Origin: Treponema sp.
GTDB lineage: Bacteria; Spirochaetota; Spirochaetia; Treponematales; Treponemataceae
NCBI GenBank assembly: GCA_024699205.1
Contig: JAILQA010000252.1
Span: forward strand, 1-11,102
Direction of reading: 5' to 3'
Length of the DNA: 11,102 bases
Below the pieces are notes generated by a model. It saw nothing but the letters and a program-made list of their open reading frames with translations. It ran no database searches and had not been told where the DNA came from. The position numbers were made by a program, and so were the translations under genes. Shown here piece by piece: positions 1 to 6,137 of the stretch. Each line of letters begins with the position of its first letter. Positions within the stretch are counted from its first letter, which is position 1.

Positions 1-3
1 TAT

Positions 4-32
4 TTGACTTAATTTCAGATTACTTCTATTAT
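4..32 (+). promoter_or_regulatory. Sigma-70-type promoter upstream of rfbD
   Basis: TTGACT at 4-9 and TATTAT at 27-32 are separated by exactly 17 bases, each one mismatch from consensus. The expected transcription start, about 38-40, falls inside the Shine-Dalgarno sequence AAAGGAG (37-43) of rfbD, so the leader would be only about a dozen bases. Either this is a very short-leader promoter or rfbD is mainly read from further upstream, outside the window. Confidence 0.5.
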
Positions 33-50
33 TAAGAAAGGAGTTACAAT

Positions 51-935
51 ATGCTTTGGTTAATTGGATGCAAAGGAATGCTGGGAACAGAAATTGCCCG
101 GCAGCTTTCAGAAAATAAAATGGATTTCATTGGTACTGATATCGATGTAGATATTACTAATCCTCAGGCACTTGCAGATTTTACCCATGGTAAAAATATT
201 TCTTACATTATAAATTGTTCCGCCTATACAGCAGTCGACAAGGCAGAAAGTGATGCTGATTTTGCCAAAAAACTGAACGAAGACGGTCCTCGCAATATTG
301 CAAATCTTGCCGAGCAGATTCACGCAAAAATGATTCATATTTCCACTGATTATGTTTTTGATGGAACTGGAACTTCTCCTTATACAGAAGATATGCCGAT
401 TGCACCGATTGGTGTTTATGGAAAAACAAAGGCTACCGGTGAAGCTGCTGTAAGACAAAGTCTTAAGGAACATTACATTATCCGAACTGCCTGGCTTTAT
501 GGTTGGGCTGGTAAGAACTTTGTTTACACAATGATTAAGGCAATGAATACTCACGATTCTGTAAAAGTTGTAAACGACCAGAAGGGCAGCCCGACTTTTG
601 CAGGTGATTTGGCTGATGTAATTATAAAACTTATCAACAAACAAACTGTTCCATACGGCACCTACCACTGCACAGATCTTGGTGAAATCACCTGGTGGGA
701 CTTTACAAACGAAATCAAAAAACAGGGAATAGAAGCAGGCTTGATTACTAACAAAAACTGTGTAGTTAATCCTTGTGCAACTTCTGAATATCCGACTCCT
801 GCAAAACGCCCGGCTTATTCTGTTTTGTGCAAGGATAAAATCCAGAATGCTCTTGGAATTACACTCCCAGATTGGAAAGAAAGCTTGAAAAAGTTTATAG
901 AGTCTGACCTGTTCGATAAATCTAGAATTATATAA
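51..935 (+). CDS. rfbD: dTDP-4-dehydrorhamnose reductase (RmlD/RfbD)
   Basis: Catalyses the last step of dTDP-L-rhamnose synthesis in the cytoplasm, the NAD(P)H-dependent reduction of dTDP-4-keto-L-rhamnose. The 294-residue protein has the usual RmlD length. It shows the N-terminal nucleotide-binding loop G6-CK-G9-ML-G12, an NCSAYTAVDKAE segment typical of the family, the S98-T99-D100-Y101-VFDG motif, and the catalytic Y123-GKT-K127 pair (YxxxK) of extended short-chain dehydrogenases. The ATG at 51 has a strong AAAGGAG 7 bases upstream. rfbC follows after 11 bases, so the two are probably co-transcribed. The family assignment is secure from motifs. RmlD is the first gene visible here, so upstream genes of the same operon may be missing. 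Confidence 0.95.
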   Translation: MLWLIGCKGMLGTEIARQLSENKMDFIGTDIDVDITNPQALADFTHGKNISYIINCSAYTAVDKAESDADFAKKLNEDGPRNIANLAEQIHAKMIHISTDYVFDGTGTSPYTEDMPIAPIGVYGKTKATGEAAVRQSLKEHYIIRTAWLYGWAGKNFVYTMIKAMNTHDSVKVVNDQKGSPTFAGDLADVIIKLINKQTVPYGTYHCTDLGEITWWDFTNEIKKQGIEAGLITNKNCVVNPCATSEYPTPAKRPAYSVLCKDKIQNALGITLPDWKESLKKFIESDLFDKSRII

Positions 936-946
936 GAGGATTAAAA

Positions 947-1549
947 ATGGCATTTGAGTTTAATACATGTAAATTATCTGACGGCACCGAAATAAAAGGT
1001 CTCTACGAAATCCAGCCAAAAATCTTTGGCGATTCGCGCGGTTACTTTCTTGAAACCTACAGCGAACGCGACTTTTTTGCTGCCGGCCTTACAATGAAGT
1101 TTGTTCAGGATAATCAGTCAAAATCTTCAAAAGGAGTTTTGCGCGGTTTACACTTTCAGACACAGCACCCACAGGGAAAACTTGTTCGCGCTTTGCAGGG
1201 CCGTGTTTACGATGTTGCCGTTGACTTGCGTAAAGACTCTCCAACCTTTGGTAAATATTATGGTGTAATTCTTGATGCCGAAAAACAAAACCAATTTTAT
1301 ATTCCACAAGGTTTTGCTCATGGATTCTATGTACTTTCTGATGAGGCTGTTTTTGCTTACAAATGTACCGACTTCTACGATCCAGAAGGCGAGGGCGGCC
1401 TCATGTGGAACGATTCTGCCATCGGTATAGACTGGAAGTCTGTTGCCCCGGACGTAAATCCACTTCTCTCCGAAAAAGACAGTAAACATCCGGCATTTGA
1501 TTCAACCAAATCCTATTTTGACATTAACGGCAAGTGGATTGGAGAATAA
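947..1549 (+). CDS. rfbC: dTDP-4-dehydrorhamnose 3,5-epimerase (RmlC/RfbC)
   Basis: Epimerises C3 and C5 of dTDP-4-keto-6-deoxy-D-glucose, the step before RfbD. It is a 200-residue single-domain cupin. Visible family motifs are G28-DSRGYF near the N terminus, VLRGLHFQ (64-71) with the probable catalytic base H69, PQGKLVR (75-81), DVAVDLR (89-95), the IPQGFAHGF strand (119-127), and WND (154-156). D178 in LLSEKD is the probable acid/base partner of H69, judged by position relative to characterised RmlC. The RBS GAGGA (936-940) directly follows the rfbD stop. The stop codon lies 5 bases from the stop of the convergent gene on the other strand, with no terminator between them, so the rfbDC transcript must run into that gene as antisense RNA. 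Confidence 0.95.
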   Translation: MAFEFNTCKLSDGTEIKGLYEIQPKIFGDSRGYFLETYSERDFFAAGLTMKFVQDNQSKSSKGVLRGLHFQTQHPQGKLVRALQGRVYDVAVDLRKDSPTFGKYYGVILDAEKQNQFYIPQGFAHGFYVLSDEAVFAYKCTDFYDPEGEGGLMWNDSAIGIDWKSVAPDVNPLLSEKDSKHPAFDSTKSYFDINGKWIGE

Positions 1550-1554
1550 AGTTA

Positions 1555-2538
1555 CTAAAAACTATGTGTCCAGCTCAGTGCAAAGCGCTTAAAGAACCAT
1601 TCTCTTCCAGAATAAGTTAATGCGGTTTCTTCTGCAGATTCTGTATGAGTCTCTGCAAAACTTCTGCGGCTTGAAAATCCCAGTAAAACCGTAAGAACAT
1701 CCTTTTCTCCAAAAGAAAGCTGGCACATAGGGCTTATGCTGATTTCTTTAAATGAGCCTTTATATGCAGGATTAGAAAAATCACTATCTTTATAATGACC
1801 TTCCCATTCACAAAGTACCCCGGCACGACTTAAAACAAGAGGCATTGCATAAGCAAGAATTAGATTCTGGTAGTTGCTGTAGCCATTTGTTTTGTTACCT
1901 GTACACTGCCACATCCATACATCCTGTGCTTTTGCAGAAGAAAGTCCTTCGTAATAAAATTGATAGTTGTATAAAATCTGTACGTGTGTCCAGTCCCCTG
2001 CCCAGATTGCTCCTGTATCAAACTGGAAGGTCCCCTGGGCATACCATTTAAGATACCAGGTTGCAAATGGCGTATAGTCCGTGTAGGTTTTCTCGGCAAC
2101 TCCGTCAAAAGCAGCCATCCCTTGAAGTCCGATTAAGTTCCAGCCTGTTCCTGCCTGAGCTCCTGCAGAAAAAACTAAAAAAGGAAGAGGTGTAAAGCTA
2201 ATATCAAATCCCGGCTTTATAGAAACTGGGGAAAGTTCAAAGCTTCCTGTTAATGCAAGGTTTGCAGAAGATACAAGCCAGTGATTTCCAAGTGGGGTAT
2301 CGATTGTATAAGTTGCATTTACTGTTGTACGACCTTCTATGCCACTGTAAGGTCCTGTTAATGGAGCAAAATGATTTCCTCCGGCAATATAATCTGACTT
2401 AGGATAATAAGCAAAGTCTGTTGTTAGTGAAAAAGTCCATGGAGAATCAGCCCCGGTGCTATCGTTTTCCTGTGCAATTACTGGAACAAAAGTCATAAAT
2501 AAAATAGAAATAATCAAAAAACTCTTCTTAAAAAGCAT
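1555..2538 (-). CDS. Exported protein, probable outer-membrane beta-barrel
   Basis: I do not recognise a named family. The 327-residue product begins with a clear Sec signal peptide: K4-K5, a hydrophobic core to about residue 18, then a VIA-QE cleavage site after residue 22. There is no lipobox Cys. The mature part is rich in Tyr, Trp, Phe, Ser and Gly, with alternating polar and hydrophobic strands and no helical membrane segments. It ends in ...ALSWTHSF, a C-terminal aromatic of the kind recognised by the BAM machinery. This fits an outer-membrane beta-barrel as found in treponemes, but strand count and function are inferred. The start has AAGGA 6 bases upstream, and a consensus promoter lies just beyond. 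It is transcribed against the rhamnose genes on both sides, so it is a separate unit and need not belong to rhamnose synthesis. Confidence 0.75.
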   Translation of the reverse strand: MLFKKSFLIISILFMTFVPVIAQENDSTGADSPWTFSLTTDFAYYPKSDYIAGGNHFAPLTGPYSGIEGRTTVNATYTIDTPLGNHWLVSSANLALTGSFELSPVSIKPGFDISFTPLPFLVFSAGAQAGTGWNLIGLQGMAAFDGVAEKTYTDYTPFATWYLKWYAQGTFQFDTGAIWAGDWTHVQILYNYQFYYEGLSSAKAQDVWMWQCTGNKTNGYSNYQNLILAYAMPLVLSRAGVLCEWEGHYKDSDFSNPAYKGSFKEISISPMCQLSFGEKDVLTVLLGFSSRRSFAETHTESAEETALTYSGREWFFKRFALSWTHSF

Positions 2539-2550
2539 ATAAAATCCTTA

Positions 2551-2568
2551 TTATAAATGTTTATAAAT
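2551..2568. repeat. Helically phased direct repeat TTATAAAT x2
   Basis: TTATAAAT occurs at 2551-2558 and again at 2561-2568, one DNA turn (10 bases) apart. A related TTATAAAA is at 2580-2587. The pair lies between the predicted minus-strand transcription start and the start codon of the exported-protein gene. It could be an operator, or simply AT-rich sequence. Confidence 0.3.
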
Positions 2569-2578
2569 ATTTGCCTAA

Positions 2579-2607
2579 ATTATAAAAGACTTTTTCCATT
2601 TTGTCAT
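2579..2607 (-). promoter_or_regulatory. Sigma-70 promoter of the exported-protein gene
   Basis: Read on the minus strand, ATGACA (2607-2602) is followed after 17 bases by a perfect TATAAT (2584-2579). The -35 box has 5 of 6 consensus bases. The predicted start, near 2572, gives a leader of about 34 bases before the ATG at 2538. This is one of the best promoter matches in the window. Confidence 0.7.
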
Positions 2608-2621
2608 ATAAATTATATTCC

Positions 2622-2663
2622 TTGCATTTTCCCTTTACATTCCTTAAAATAAAGGGATAGCAT
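2622..2663 (+). promoter_or_regulatory. Candidate promoter(s) for rfbBA
   Basis: Two overlapping solutions are visible. One is TTGCAT (2622-2627), 17 bases, TAAAAT (2645-2650). The other is TTTACA (2634-2639), 18 bases, TAGCAT (2658-2663). The second would start RNA near 2670, downstream of the ATG at 2667, which would favour 2694 as the rfbB start. Neither is a perfect match, but a promoter is expected here because the upstream gene is divergent. Confidence 0.4.
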
Positions 2664-2693
2664 TTTATGCACATTTTGGGAGTATACCTATTT

Positions 2694-3815
2694 ATGAGAA
2701 AATTACATAACATTCTTATTACTGGTGGAGCCGGCTTTATCGGTTCAAACTTTATTCATTATCTTTTTAATATGTCAGCAGTTGATTCCGGACTTTTTAC
2801 TGATGCTGGCTTTGATGGAACAATTGTAAACGTTGACTGTCTTACTTATGCTGGAAATCTGGAAAGTCTTGCTGATGTAGAAGCAAAGTTCGGTGGCAAA
2901 CGTTATTTCTTTGAAAAGGTTGATATCTGCGACCGTCCTCAGATTGAACGCATTTTCAAGCAGTATGATATAGACACTGTAATCCATTTTGCAGCCGAAA
3001 GCCATGTAGACCGCTCAATCCTCGGTCCTGAAGCTTTTATGAAAACAAACGTAATGGGAACTTTCACATTGCTTGATGTTGCAAGAAACTACTGGAAAAA
3101 AGAAGACGGCACAATCCGTGATGACGTACTCTTCCATCATATTTCAACTGATGAAGTTTACGGCTCTCTTGGCCCAACAGGCTATTTCCGCGAGGATACT
3201 CCTTATGACCCGCGCAGCCCGTATTCATCATCAAAGGCATCTTCAGACCATGTTGTAATGGCTTATTTCCATACTTATGGCCTTCCAATCACTTTGAGCA
3301 ACTGTACCAATAATTACGGCCCATATCAGTTCCCAGAAAAGCTTCTTCCTCTTATGATTTCTAACATCCGCGACGGCAAAAACCTTCCTGTTTACGGCAA
3401 GGGCGATAATATTCGCGACTGGATTTACGTAGAAGACCACAACCGCGCTGTTTGGCTGATTGTCAACAAAGGTGTTACCGGTGAAAAGTACAATATCGGC
3501 GGCGAAAACGAATGGCAGAATATCAAATTGCTTCACAAGGTTATTGAACTCACTGCAGCTGAAACCGGCAAAAAGGTTGAAGATGTAGAAAAAACAATTA
3601 CTTATGTAAAAGACCGACCTGGTCACGACAAACGTTATGCAATCGACTGTACAAAAATCAAAACACAACTTGGCTGGGAGCGAAAGATGACTTTTGAGCA
3701 GGGCCTGGAAGCAACTGTAAAATGGTATCTCAAAAACTCAGACTGGATTAATCACATTTTGAGTGGCGACTATAAAAACTGGATTTCAAAAAATTACACC
3801 GAACAGGGAAGATAA
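2694..3815 (+). CDS. rfbB: dTDP-glucose 4,6-dehydratase (RmlB/RfbB)
   Basis: Converts dTDP-D-glucose to dTDP-4-keto-6-deoxyglucose using bound NAD+. From the start chosen here the protein has 373 residues. It shows the Rossmann loop G11-GAGFIGS, AAESHVDRSI, the catalytic S-T152-D153-E154 triad segment in HISTDEVYGSLG, the Y177-SSS-K181 pair, and NNYGPYQFPEKL, all diagnostic of RmlB. I chose ATG 2694 because MRKLHNILITGG fits the compact N terminus of the family. The in-frame ATG at 2667 would add nine unmatched residues. GGGAG lies 11 bases upstream of 2694, a rather long spacing, so the start is less certain than the function. It is followed by rfbA after 12 bases, with the rfbA ribosome-binding site overlapping the rfbB stop codon. 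Confidence 0.94.
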   Translation: MRKLHNILITGGAGFIGSNFIHYLFNMSAVDSGLFTDAGFDGTIVNVDCLTYAGNLESLADVEAKFGGKRYFFEKVDICDRPQIERIFKQYDIDTVIHFAAESHVDRSILGPEAFMKTNVMGTFTLLDVARNYWKKEDGTIRDDVLFHHISTDEVYGSLGPTGYFREDTPYDPRSPYSSSKASSDHVVMAYFHTYGLPITLSNCTNNYGPYQFPEKLLPLMISNIRDGKNLPVYGKGDNIRDWIYVEDHNRAVWLIVNKGVTGEKYNIGGENEWQNIKLLHKVIELTAAETGKKVEDVEKTITYVKDRPGHDKRYAIDCTKIKTQLGWERKMTFEQGLEATVKWYLKNSDWINHILSGDYKNWISKNYTEQGR

Positions 3816-3827
3816 GGAGCAAAGAAT

Positions 3828-4706
3828 ATGAAAGGAATTATTTTAGCCGGCGGTTCTGGAACCCGTCTTTATCCAATAACAAAAGCAGTTTCAAAACAGA
3901 TTCTCCCCCTTTACGACAAGCCGATGATTTACTATCCATTAAGCGTACTTATGCTTGCCGGAATCCGTGAAGTTTTAATTATTTCTACTCCACGTGATTT
4001 ACCAGTTTTTGAAGAGCTTTTTGGTGACGGTGCCTGGCTTGGAATGCATTGTGAATATAAGGTTCAGGAAAAACCTCGTGGTCTTGCAGATGCCTTTATT
4101 GTTGGTAAAGATTTTATCGGCAATGATGATGTCGCTTTAGTTCTTGGTGATAATATTTTCTATGGTCAGAGCTTTACTTCAACCTTAAAACGTGCCCGCG
4201 AAACAGTAGAAAAACAACGTAAGAGTGTTATCTTTGGTTATCTTGTTGCAGATCCTACTTCTTATGGTGTTGTTGAGTTTGATAAATCTGGCAAGGTTCT
4301 TGGAATCGAAGAAAAGCCAGCAAAACCAAAATCAAATTATGCAGTTCCCGGACTTTATTTCTATACAAATGAAGTTGTAAACATTGCCGCAAATGTAAAG
4401 CCATCTGCCCGTGGAGAAATAGAAATTACATCAATCAATAATGAGTATTTAAACCGGGAAGAACTTAATGTTGAACTTTTGGGCCGCGGTATGGCCTGGC
4501 TCGACACCGGTACCTACGACGGCCTTCTGGAAGCAAGCAACTTTATTGCTACAATCCAAAAGCGTCAGGGCATGTACGTTTCCTGCCTTGAAGAAATTGC
4601 CTACAGAAACGGCTGGATTACAAGGGACAATCTTCTTGAAATGGCAAAGGGCTACAAAACCGATTACGGCCGCTACCTTGAGTTTATAGCAAATCCTTTG
4701 AATTAA
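3828..4706 (+). CDS. rfbA: Glucose-1-phosphate thymidylyltransferase (RmlA/RfbA)
   Basis: Makes dTDP-glucose from dTTP and glucose-1-phosphate, the entry and normally feedback-controlled step of the rhamnose pathway. The 292 residues match the usual RmlA length. The nucleotidyltransferase signature LAGGSGTRLYPITKAVSKQI begins at residue 6. D108 in LGDNIFYG and D226 in WLDTGT are the expected metal-binding aspartates. EEKPAKPKSNYAVPGLYFY and GEIEITSINN are also typical. AAGGAG overlaps the rfbB stop codon, so translation is likely coupled. No separate terminator is seen before the next promoter. The long hairpin at 4784-4830 may stop read-through from rfbBA. Confidence 0.96.
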   Translation: MKGIILAGGSGTRLYPITKAVSKQILPLYDKPMIYYPLSVLMLAGIREVLIISTPRDLPVFEELFGDGAWLGMHCEYKVQEKPRGLADAFIVGKDFIGNDDVALVLGDNIFYGQSFTSTLKRARETVEKQRKSVIFGYLVADPTSYGVVEFDKSGKVLGIEEKPAKPKSNYAVPGLYFYTNEVVNIAANVKPSARGEIEITSINNEYLNREELNVELLGRGMAWLDTGTYDGLLEASNFIATIQKRQGMYVSCLEEIAYRNGWITRDNLLEMAKGYKTDYGRYLEFIANPLN

Positions 4707-4733
4707 TACTAAAATCAGGGTTTCCGCTTTGAA

Positions 4734-4762
4734 TTGACATTCTTTCATAAAATCGTTATAAC
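4734..4762 (+). promoter_or_regulatory. Strong sigma-70 promoter of the purine operon
   Basis: A perfect TTGACA (4734-4739) is followed after 17 bases by TATAAC (4757-4762), one mismatch from consensus. The start would be near 4769, giving a leader of about 100 bases before the binding-protein ATG at 4871. It begins 27 bases after the rfbA stop. Confidence 0.75.
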
Positions 4763-4783
4763 TTTTATATGAAAGCAATAAAC

Positions 4784-4830
4784 AGGCGTTGTGCAATTAA
4801 AGTTTCCTTTTAGTTGACCGACGCCTTTTT
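4784..4830 (+). terminator. Leader hairpin with U-tract (terminator or attenuator)
   Basis: AGGCGTTG (4784-4791) pairs with CGACGCCT (4819-4826). Then comes a 2x2 internal loop (TG/AC). CAATTAAA (4794-4801) pairs with TTTAGTTG (4809-4816), including one U-G pair, closing a 7-base loop. A run of five T (4826-4830) follows directly. This has the form of an intrinsic terminator but lies between a strong promoter and its gene. It may end rfbBA transcripts, attenuate the purine operon, or both. I see no purine-riboswitch core around it. Confidence 0.6.
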
Positions 4831-4870
4831 GCGTTTAAATATCCATTTTATAAGTAATCAGGAGAAAACG

Positions 4871-6055
4871 ATGAAAAAGACATTAGTCGTTGCAATGGTA
4901 CTTTTAGCACTTACAAATACAGTATTTGCTAAAGCAGCAAAAAAGAAGGCAAAGAAAGCTCCTTCTTTCAAAGTTGGTGTAATTTATATTGGTGATGAAA
5001 ACGAAGGTTACACAGAAGCTCACATGAAAGGTGTTCAGGAGATGAAAACAACTCTTGGCCTTACAGATGCTCAGGTTATCGAAAAGAAAGGCATCCCAGA
5101 AGATGAAAAATGCTATGATGCTGCAATTGACCTTGCTGAACAGGGCTGTAATTACATTATTGCAACAAGCTTTGGTCACGAATCTTATTTAATTCAGGCT
5201 GCAAAAGAATATCCAAAGATTGTATTTGCTCACGCTACAGGATATCAGGCTGCAATGACAGGTTTGAAAAACATTCACAACTTTATGCCATCTGTTTATC
5301 AGTCACGCTATGTTTCTGGAATTGTTGCCGGTCTTAAATTAAACGAAATGATTTCAAGCGGAAAAATCGCAGCAGCTGATGCAAAAATCGGATACGTTGG
5401 TGCTTATCCTTATGCAGAAGTTGTTTCAGGTTATACATCATTCTTCCTTGGCGTACGCTCAGTATGTCCTTCTGCTACAATGGAAGTTCGCTATACAAAC
5501 TCTTGGGCAGATATGACTTTGGAAAAGGAAACTGCAGAAGCTTTAATCGCAAACAAATGCGTTCTTATTTCTCAGCACGCTGATACAACTGGTGCTCCAA
5601 CTGCCTGCGAAGCTCACGGAGTTCCTTGTGTAGGTTACAATGTTGATATGACTTCAGTTGCTCCAAATGCTGCTCTTACTTCTGCTGCTTTGAACTGGGG
5701 TGCTTTCTATGCAATGTCTGCAAAGGCTGTAATGAACGGCGAAGCTTTTGATGTAGACTGGTCAAAAGGATATTCTGATAATGCAGTTTATATCACTCCA
5801 ATCAACACAAAGGTTGCTACTTCAGATGCAGTTGCTAAAACAAATGCTGCAATCGAAGGAATCAAAAACGGTTCAATCAAAGTATTTGATACAAAAAACT
5901 TTACAGTTGGTGGAAAATCAATTGAAACTTTAATTGCAGAAGGCGGAGATTTTGCTAAATATGCCCAGTATGTTTCAAACGGTGCATTCAATGAACAGAA
6001 TGGTTTTGCTGCTCCTGCTTTTGATTTGAGAATTGATGGAATTGTAGAACGATAG
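4871..6055 (+). CDS. BMP-family ABC substrate-binding protein, probable purine nucleoside/base
   Basis: Periplasmic ligand-binding component of the ABC importer encoded downstream. The 394-residue protein has a Sec signal (K2-K3, hydrophobic 5-19) with a VFA-K cleavage site after A20. BMP-family (PBP1 fold) features are VGVIYIGDENEGYTEAH (35-51), A98-TSFGH, FAHATGY, a QHAD motif (235-238) and G255-YNVDM. No lipobox Cys exists, so this is predicted to be a soluble or loosely bound protein, unlike the lipoproteins PnrA (TmpC) and BmpA. The mature N terminus carries seven Lys and no acidic residue in 21-34. The ATG at 4871 has AGGAG 6 bases upstream. A TTG at 4814 in frame lies inside the hairpin and is rejected. 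The purine substrate is inferred from the neighbouring xpt and the Pnr-like order. The riboflavin-binding RfuA of Treponema is in the same superfamily, so riboflavin is an alternative. Confidence 0.88.
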   Translation: MKKTLVVAMVLLALTNTVFAKAAKKKAKKAPSFKVGVIYIGDENEGYTEAHMKGVQEMKTTLGLTDAQVIEKKGIPEDEKCYDAAIDLAEQGCNYIIATSFGHESYLIQAAKEYPKIVFAHATGYQAAMTGLKNIHNFMPSVYQSRYVSGIVAGLKLNEMISSGKIAAADAKIGYVGAYPYAEVVSGYTSFFLGVRSVCPSATMEVRYTNSWADMTLEKETAEALIANKCVLISQHADTTGAPTACEAHGVPCVGYNVDMTSVAPNAALTSAALNWGAFYAMSAKAVMNGEAFDVDWSKGYSDNAVYITPINTKVATSDAVAKTNAAIEGIKNGSIKVFDTKNFTVGGKSIETLIAEGGDFAKYAQYVSNGAFNEQNGFAAPAFDLRIDGIVER

Positions 6056-6119
6056 TTCTAAATACTGTATAATAATGACCGGCGGCCCCTTTTAAAGATA
6101 AGTTGCCGGTCTTTTTTTT
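6045..6119 (+). terminator. Tandem stem-loops and U8 tract after the binding-protein gene
   Basis: First, TAGAAC (6045-6050) and GTTCTA (6055-6060) form a perfect 6-bp hairpin with a 4-base loop across the stop codon. Then GACCGGC (6077-6083) pairs with GCCGGTC (6105-6111) over a 21-base loop and is followed at once by eight T (6112-6119). The second is a strong intrinsic-terminator form. Since no good promoter follows before the ATPase gene, partial read-through is the likely supply for the downstream genes. Confidence 0.8.
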
Positions 6120-6137
6120 ATATGGAGCTCATTTATA

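Noticed and set aside
108..953. A 281-codon open frame antisense to rfbD
   Set aside because: It covers a clear rfbD with all motifs, has a Cys/Ile/Phe-rich composition unlike a real protein, and no good ribosome-binding site was evident.
2667..2693. ATG 2667 as the rfbB start
   Set aside because: Adds nine residues before the usual RmlB N terminus. One candidate promoter would start RNA downstream of it. It is not fully excluded, since AGGG lies about 10 bases upstream.
3243..3668. 141-codon frame antisense to rfbB
   Set aside because: Lies entirely within the conserved RmlB coding region and has no recognisable motif.
4763..4870. Purine (guanine/adenine) riboswitch before the binding-protein gene
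   Set aside because: The leader lacks the three-way junction core and paired loops of that class; only one long hairpin is visible.
4814..4870. TTG start giving a 413-residue binding protein
   Set aside because: It begins inside the leader hairpin, has no ribosome-binding site, and pushes the signal peptide 19 residues inward. ATG 4871 has AGGAG at good spacing.
6068..6073. TATAAT as a promoter for the ATPase gene
   Set aside because: No -35 box at acceptable spacing, and RNA from it would start inside or just before the terminator-like stem-loop.
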